Shown one piece after another: positions 31,528 to 35,467 of a stretch of 35,467 nucleotides of DNA. The stretch covers positions 1 through 35,467 of the forward strand of contig CAKTZI010000040.1 of assembly GCA_934635385.1 (NCBI GenBank). The letters are read 5' to 3'. The notes under the pieces were generated by a model. That model had not been told where the DNA came from. It made no database searches and saw only the letters and a program-made list of their open reading frames with translations. Made by a program: the position numbers and the translations under genes. This stretch comes from an uncultured Kiritimatiellota bacterium. GTDB taxonomy: Bacteria; Verrucomicrobiota; Kiritimatiellia; RFP12; UBA1067. Numbering within the stretch: position 1 is the first letter of the stretch; each line of letters opens with the position of its first letter.

Positions 31528-31596
31528 TTACAAAGCGGCAGATTGAGCGGTTGAGGGGCGAGGCCCGACGCGCGCGCGTCAGGGCGAGGGCGAACG

Positions 31597-31640
31597 CGGA
31601 ACGGACGGGGGGCCGCGCCCCCCGAACCCCCGGCAGAGGA
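31597..31640 (+). repeat. REP-like palindromic element, copy A
   Basis: cggaacggacggggggc-cgc-gcccccc followed by gaacccccggcagagg. The G6C/GC6 arms form a 7-bp stem with a 3-base loop (31607-31623). Near-identical to copy B at 32363-32405 and, inverted, to copy C at 32481-32510. It lies just after the DGR and next to a REP-associated transposase gene. Confidence 0.85.
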
Positions 31641-31713
31641 GAGAACAGTTTGGAAGTCACCCGAACCCCCAGCAGAGGAGAGAACGGTTTGGAAGTCACC
31701 CGAACCCTCGACG
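31621..31713 (+). repeat. 39-base tandem repeat next to REP copy A
   Basis: Two units of 39 bases (31621-31659, 31660-31698) plus the start of a third. Each begins cccgaaccccc, continues cagaggagagaac and ends gtttggaagtca. The first unit overlaps the 3' end of REP copy A, so the array seems to grow out of the REP tail. Confidence 0.85.
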
Positions 31714-31742
31714 AAGGGGCGAGAACCCCCGACGGCGGTTGG

Positions 31743-32822
31743 CTAGAGCCGTTCGCGCGCCTTTTCGCAGAGCGCGGCGGCGAGGTCGTTCATGGCGAGG
31801 CAGTTGGCGCGAAAGAGGTGGGCGGCGGCAGGGTCGCGGCGCATGGCGAGGGCCGAGATGTGGGGCGTCGTGTTGGTGAAGCCCGAGAGAATGAGCAGAC
31901 GGTCGGCGGCGAGTTCGCGCGAGTCTTCGGCTGCGGGGTCATAGCGCGGCGGCAGAGCGCAGGGCAGCATCTTGACGAAGCGGGCTTTTGGGGTCGCCTT
32001 GAGCCGCTTGAGCAATTCGGTTTCGCCCGGCGAAATGAAGCCGCTGACGATGACCGCGCCTCGGCGGGCCTTTTCGACGAGTTCGGCGATTACGGGCTCG
32101 TGTTCGGCGAGCGACTTCTTGAGCGTCAGGCGGGCGTGAACGAGAAAGGGCGAGCCGAGCAAAGTGAGGTTGCCCATCGCCGACCAGACGCGCGCGGGGT
32201 CGAGAATCGCGTGGCGAATATTGGCGAAGCGCAGGAAGCGATCGGGGTGGCGGCGTTTCCAGAGGGCACGCGCCGGGTTGAGCTTGATGTAGCGGCGAAT
32301 GGCCTTGAGCTGGCGCGAATCGAACGAAAGCTCGATATAGGCGCGGCGGTCGAAGCGAAGCGCCGAACGGACGGGGGGCGGTGCCCCCCGAACCCCCGGC
32401 AGAGGTTTGGGGCGCTGCTGAATCTGGGCGGCGATGGCGCGTTCGCGCGCGAGGGTTTCGGCGAATTGCGCCGCCGCCTCTTGGGGTTCGGGGGCTGGCC
32501 CCCCGTTCCTTCGACGGTCAGCCGTTTCGATCGCCTTCATCAGCGCGAAGCTGGCCCAGAGCGGGTTGAAGTCGGGGGCGAGATCATAGCGCACGATCAT
32601 GAGAAAATGAATGTGGTCGGGCATGATGACGAAATCAGAAATCGTCACGGCGGGGTAGACGACGTGAAACGCGCGCAAGAACGCCTTGACGGTTTCGCCC
32701 GCCGGCAACAGCGTCGGCCGCGCTTCGCCCTCGACGAGCCGCGAGAGCAGTTGGGGGCGACCTTCGAGCGTCAACGTGATGAAGAAGAACTGAAGCCCGC
32801 TGTGGTGGAATTCGAGTTTCAT
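31743..32822 (-). CDS. REP-associated tyrosine transposase (RAYT) with C-terminal Rossmann-like extension
   Basis: 359 residues on the minus strand, leftward from ATG at 32822. The N-terminal half is a Y1 HUH domain: 'FVIMPDHIHFLMIV' has His70 and His72 as metal ligands, and 'RRYIKLNPARA' has catalytic Tyr178. This group copies or moves REP sequences as single-stranded DNA. The C-terminal half ('GAVIVSGFISPGETELLKRL', 'DRLLILSGF', 'FRANCLAMNDLAAALC') resembles a DprA-like Rossmann segment found in some large RAYTs. Two REP-like elements lie within the gene and appear in the protein as 'KPLPGVRGAPPPVRSALRF' (about 138-157) and 'RRNGGPAPEPQEA' (about 103-116). A TATAAT promoter eight bases before the ATG suggests a leaderless message. 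Confidence 0.82.
   Translation of the reverse strand: MKLEFHHSGLQFFFITLTLEGRPQLLSRLVEGEARPTLLPAGETVKAFLRAFHVVYPAVTISDFVIMPDHIHFLMIVRYDLAPDFNPLWASFALMKAIETADRRRNGGPAPEPQEAAAQFAETLARERAIAAQIQQRPKPLPGVRGAPPPVRSALRFDRRAYIELSFDSRQLKAIRRYIKLNPARALWKRRHPDRFLRFANIRHAILDPARVWSAMGNLTLLGSPFLVHARLTLKKSLAEHEPVIAELVEKARRGAVIVSGFISPGETELLKRLKATPKARFVKMLPCALPPRYDPAAEDSRELAADRLLILSGFTNTTPHISALAMRRDPAAAHLFRANCLAMNDLAAALCEKARERL
32363..32405 (+). repeat. REP-like palindromic element, copy B (inside RAYT gene)
   Basis: ccgaacggacggggggc-ggt-gcccccc followed by gaacccccggcagagg. Identical to copy A outside the loop. It lies in frame within the RAYT coding sequence, encoding 'LPGVRGAPPPVRSA' on the minus strand. 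Confidence 0.85.
32481..32510 (-). repeat. REP-like element, copy C, inverted and partial (inside RAYT gene)
   Basis: On the minus strand it reads ggaacggggggccagccccc then gaacccc. It is a shortened copy in the opposite orientation to copy B about 80 bases away, so B and C form an inverted pair. Confidence 0.75.
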
Positions 32823-32830
32823 ACCGTGCC

Positions 32831-32859
32831 ATTATACAGGAATCGCGCGAACGCGGCAA
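32831..32859 (-). promoter_or_regulatory. Promoter of the RAYT gene (leaderless)
   Basis: On the minus strand TTGCCG (complement of 32854-32859), a 17-base spacer, and TATAAT (complement of 32831-32836). The ATG follows the -10 box by eight bases, so transcription should begin at or next to the start codon. Confidence 0.75.
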
Positions 32860-32877
32860 GGGCGGCAGCGAGATGTC

Positions 32878-32904
32878 TCACACGGAGAGACGGAGCCACG
32901 GAGA
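32878..32904 (+). repeat. Dispersed cacggag repeat
   Basis: 27 bases beginning TCACACGGAGAGACGGAG and ending CACGGAGA, matching the copies in murC-murB and at 27554-27580. It lies between the divergent RAYT and PA14-like genes; together with 27554-27580 it brackets the DGR/RAYT island. Confidence 0.85.
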
Positions 32905-32946
32905 ATTGAAGACACTTCAACAAAGAACTTTGAAAGGAACAAAAAG

Positions 32947-34431
32947 ATGATGAAGAAACGGGTCATGATGGTGGCAGTGATGGGGGCGACTGTGGCGTGC
33001 CCGTGTTGGGCGGCGGTGATCTGCACGGCGGATTCGCCGGCGACGTTCGTCGATTCGCGGCGCGGCGTTCGCTATGAGACGGGCACGAACGCGGTGCATA
33101 CGCTCTGCTACGACGCGGCGTGGGTCGGCGGCGACGCGACGGCCGAAATCGCGATTGCCGTTGACGGCGAAGAGTTCGCGCGCGGCACGGGCGTCGGTGC
33201 CTGCGTCTGGACGAACACGACCTATGGCACGCACACGCTCACCTACACGACCTACCTTGGCGGCGTCGCGCAAGCGGAGGTCTATTCGGCCACGTTCAGT
33301 GCGCTTGACGTCACGGGCTTGGGAGTCCCCGGTCTTCAGCGCGTGACGTTCACGGGCAGTGCCTACGACACCAGCCACGCGCGGATGGGCGGCGAACCGC
33401 TCGTCACGCTCGACGGCGCGGGGATGTACGACAACACGATCGGCGAGAAGACGACGTTCGCCTACACGGGCTACATGTTCTTTCGTGCGGGCGAGACCTA
33501 CACGTTTCGCGGGTTCTTCGACGACTATGCGTGGGTGGCGGTCGATGAGCAGACGGTCATCGCGCGCAACACGAGCGAGTGCAAGGAAGGGACGGGCACG
33601 ATCTCGTTCGCTGAGGCGGGGTGGCATACGGTCGATTTCCGCGTCGCCAACAACGGCAGTGGCGGCGGGCTCGCGGGCGGCGCGTCGTATCAGGGCATCT
33701 GGTACAAGACCGACGCGGACGCGACGTGGCGGCCGATCGCCGACGACGGTTCGGGCACGCTCTTCCGCACGGGGCCGGACTACTGCGGCGTCGAGATCCT
33801 GTCGGCGCGGATGCGTCCGAGCGACCCGACGATTCTCGACATCGTGTACAAGGTGACGAGTCCGAAAGAGACGGTGAAGGTGCGTGCGCTCGCCTACGAG
33901 GACGGCAAGCGGAGCTTCGCGACGGCGGTTCCGGCGCTGACGTTCGCGGACGGCACGGAGGCGAACGTCGGCGATGCGGTCCCGGCGAACGAGGCGCTGA
34001 CGCTCTCGTGGCAGGTCGCGGCGGACTGGGCGACTGACCTCTCGAAGGTGCGCTTCGAGGTGATGGTGGCGGAAGACGAGCTGCTGCCGCTCCACTTCGT
34101 CACGATTCCCGCGACGGCGAACCACGCGGCGATCCGGTATTCGGACACGACGCTGACGTCGGGAGCGGTGCTGAATGCGCTGCTCTGGCTCTACGCGGGG
34201 CAGGACGAGTCGCTGACGCTGACGAACGGACGGCTCACGAACGCGGCGGGTCTGCTGCTGGCGGACGGCGCGACGGTGAAGAACGAGGTGCAGACGCTCG
34301 TGTGGCTGTTCACGCGCATGGGATATGGCGTCCTGTCGGGGGATGATCTCGCGTATGTCAACGCGGCCGCGCGCATCTCGCTGAAGCCGAGCGGCCTGCG
34401 CCAGTTCGCGGTGAAGACGATTGCGCCGTGA
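32947..34431 (+). CDS. Secreted PA14-like surface protein
   Basis: 494 residues with a signal peptide (MMKKRVMMVAVMGATVACPC, ending near WAA) and AAAGGAAC upstream. The middle, about residues 130-260, looks like a PA14-type sugar-binding sandwich: 'TTFAYTGYMFFRAGETYTF', 'FFDDYAWVAVDEQTVI', 'GTGTISFAEAGWHTVDFRVA'. The later part has sandwich domains, and the C-terminus ('GDDLAYVNAAARISLKPSG') resembles the tail of other secreted proteins of this kind. It shares a 4-base overlap (GTGA) with the following gene, so both are probably one operon of surface proteins. A binding role is inferred. Confidence 0.7.
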   Translation: MMKKRVMMVAVMGATVACPCWAAVICTADSPATFVDSRRGVRYETGTNAVHTLCYDAAWVGGDATAEIAIAVDGEEFARGTGVGACVWTNTTYGTHTLTYTTYLGGVAQAEVYSATFSALDVTGLGVPGLQRVTFTGSAYDTSHARMGGEPLVTLDGAGMYDNTIGEKTTFAYTGYMFFRAGETYTFRGFFDDYAWVAVDEQTVIARNTSECKEGTGTISFAEAGWHTVDFRVANNGSGGGLAGGASYQGIWYKTDADATWRPIADDGSGTLFRTGPDYCGVEILSARMRPSDPTILDIVYKVTSPKETVKVRALAYEDGKRSFATAVPALTFADGTEANVGDAVPANEALTLSWQVAADWATDLSKVRFEVMVAEDELLPLHFVTIPATANHAAIRYSDTTLTSGAVLNALLWLYAGQDESLTLTNGRLTNAAGLLLADGATVKNEVQTLVWLFTRMGYGVLSGDDLAYVNAAARISLKPSGLRQFAVKTIAP

Positions 34432-35467
34432 AACGCACGTTCGCCAGAATCGGCATTCTTGCAGGGGCTTTGCTGATGGGGCAAGGCTTGTGGGCAGATG
34501 TCGCGCATCAGGTCCACCTCGTCCAGCAGGTCGAGGTGGATGGCGAGATCGTCGAGACGATCGACCTCACGCCCTACACCGGCGACGGCTTCACGACCTC
34601 GAATGCGACGGCGCGGACGGGGTACATCTTCACGCACTGGTCAACGTCCGCAGTGCAGGACTTCGCGAATCGCGATCCGTGGGGACGCGCCTTCGAGCAG
34701 GTCGCGTTCTCGCTTTACGAGACGATGACGAACACGGCGCACTACGTGCGCGCCGACCTCGATGCGGATGGCGACGGGATGCCGGACGGGTTGGAACTCT
34801 ACTGGTACGGCGACTTGGACGAGACGCCGGCGAGTGACACGGACGGCGATGGAATCGGCTTCGCGCGCGAACTGGAGCAGGGGACGAATCCGCATTTTCC
34901 AGATGCGTACGCGCGTGGGCTTGTCGGGGTCTCGGCGAAGCCGCAGTTCTTCAAATTGATTCGGCGGTGCGAACCGGCGGGCGCGCTGTTCGCGACGGTG
35001 ACGAACAACGTCGCGCCGGGCGTCGCAGTCACGACGGCGGCCTACAGTCCGGCAACCTCGGACTTCGCGCACTGGACGGCGACGGGCGCGGCGGTGGAGA
35101 CGCGCGACGTGTTCGGGCGCGCGCTCGACCGCCTCGCGTTCGCGATGCCGACGAACGACGTCGAGCTGGTCGCCGTGTGCTGTGCGGACGCAGACATGCG
35201 TCAGTCCCTCTACTGGTACGGGAACGAGACGACGGAACCGACGAGCGACACGGACGGCGACGGCTTCACGTTCGCGGAAGAGATTCGGCAGGGCACGAAC
35301 CCGCTCTTCGCCGATTGCTTTACTCGCGGCATCGTCAGCGTTTCGGCAAAGCCGCAGTTCTTCAAATTGACTTTGCGGTGCGAGCCAGAGGGTGCGCTGT
35401 TTGCGACGGTGACGAACAACGTCGCGCCGGGCGTCGCGGTCACGACGGCGGCCTACAGTCCGGCGAC
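34428..35467 (+). CDS. Secreted calcium-repeat protein with 137-residue tandem repeats (partial)
   Basis: Starts at GTG 34428, whose second base begins the previous stop (GTGA). The frame is open for about 346 codons and runs off the window end. Residues 1-24 are a signal peptide ('TFARIGILAGALLMGQGLWA'). 'DLDADGDGMPDGLELYWYG', 'SDTDGDGIGFARELEQGTNP' and 'SDTDGDGFTFAEEIRQGTNP' are thrombospondin-3/dockerin-like Ca2+-binding DxDxDG loops. The segment from 'VSAKPQFFKL' to 'VAVTTAAYSPA' appears twice with a period of 411 bases (34938 against 35349), nearly identical at DNA level. Probably a cell-surface or secreted adhesin; function inferred from repeats only. Confidence 0.75.
   Translation, partial: MKRTFARIGILAGALLMGQGLWADVAHQVHLVQQVEVDGEIVETIDLTPYTGDGFTTSNATARTGYIFTHWSTSAVQDFANRDPWGRAFEQVAFSLYETMTNTAHYVRADLDADGDGMPDGLELYWYGDLDETPASDTDGDGIGFARELEQGTNPHFPDAYARGLVGVSAKPQFFKLIRRCEPAGALFATVTNNVAPGVAVTTAAYSPATSDFAHWTATGAAVETRDVFGRALDRLAFAMPTNDVELVAVCCADADMRQSLYWYGNETTEPTSDTDGDGFTFAEEIRQGTNPLFADCFTRGIVSVSAKPQFFKLTLRCEPEGALFATVTNNVAPGVAVTTAAYSPA

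Noticed and set aside
31621..31713. CRISPR-like or second TR/VR pair
   Set aside because: The 39-base units are directly adjacent with no spacers, and the differences between copies are few and not adenine-specific.
31524..32909. 461-codon + strand frame starting with GTG at the HRDC stop codon
   Set aside because: The start overlap (GTGA) is tempting, but most of it is antisense to the RAYT gene, which has clear HUH motifs. The first part runs through REP and tandem-repeat DNA. A very short coupled peptide at the start cannot be excluded.

Overview
The window is GC-rich DNA from a Gram-negative bacterium, most likely of the Verrucomicrobiota/PVC group. My best guess is Kiritimatiellia or a close gut lineage. 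This rests on a MurC-MurB fusion, a Minf_1886-type small protein, very large secreted glycoside hydrolases, LamG-like and PA14-like surface proteins, and dispersed 'cacggag' repeats of the kind common in PVC genomes. The taxonomic call is inference; no rRNA gene is present.

Layout. 1-80: a decamer minisatellite. 111-13335: a four-gene secreted glycan-degradation locus on the + strand, made of a large carbohydrate-binding/LamG-like protein, a GH106-like alpha-L-rhamnosidase, a 1775-residue fusion (beta-helix GH28-like, GH29 fucosidase-like and GH36-like galactosidase modules) and an SGNH esterase. Together they look suited to rhamnose-, fucose- and galactose-decorated pectin or mucin-type glycans. 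13463-26817: housekeeping and metabolic genes, all on the + strand: murC-murB, a diaminopimelate decarboxylase, a LolD-like ATPase, a Minf_1886-like protein, a P-loop ATPase, a lipoprotein, a ROK kinase, a GmhA-like isomerase, an acyl-ACP thioesterase, an alpha/beta hydrolase, tRNA-Ser(CGA), tRNA-Gly(CCC), recN, an AroB-like protein and a B12-type radical SAM protein. 26818-27685: a gene-poor stretch with one strong promoter, a possible tiny ORF, a perfect hairpin, a C16 tract and repeat debris.

27686-31527 is the most interesting part: a diversity-generating retroelement (DGR). It holds a secreted formylglycine-enzyme/C-type-lectin-fold target with a variable repeat (VR, 29607-29743), a reverse transcriptase with YMDD and IGNLTSQ motifs, a template repeat (TR, 30830-30965) lying in frame inside the 3' end of the RT reading frame, and an HRDC-type accessory protein. 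VR and TR differ at 17 TR adenines and at one other base. VR also carries one extra base that throws the target out of frame and extends it until its stop overlaps the RT start codon (ATGA). An unknown 108-residue protein and a DUF559/Vsr-like nuclease sit directly upstream, each joined to the next gene by a 4-base overlap, in distinctly less GC-rich DNA.

31528-32822: REP-like palindromes and a minus-strand REP-associated tyrosine transposase (RAYT) whose own gene contains two of those palindromes. 32947-35467: two secreted proteins, a PA14-like protein and a calcium-repeat protein with 137-residue tandem repeats that runs off the end of the window.
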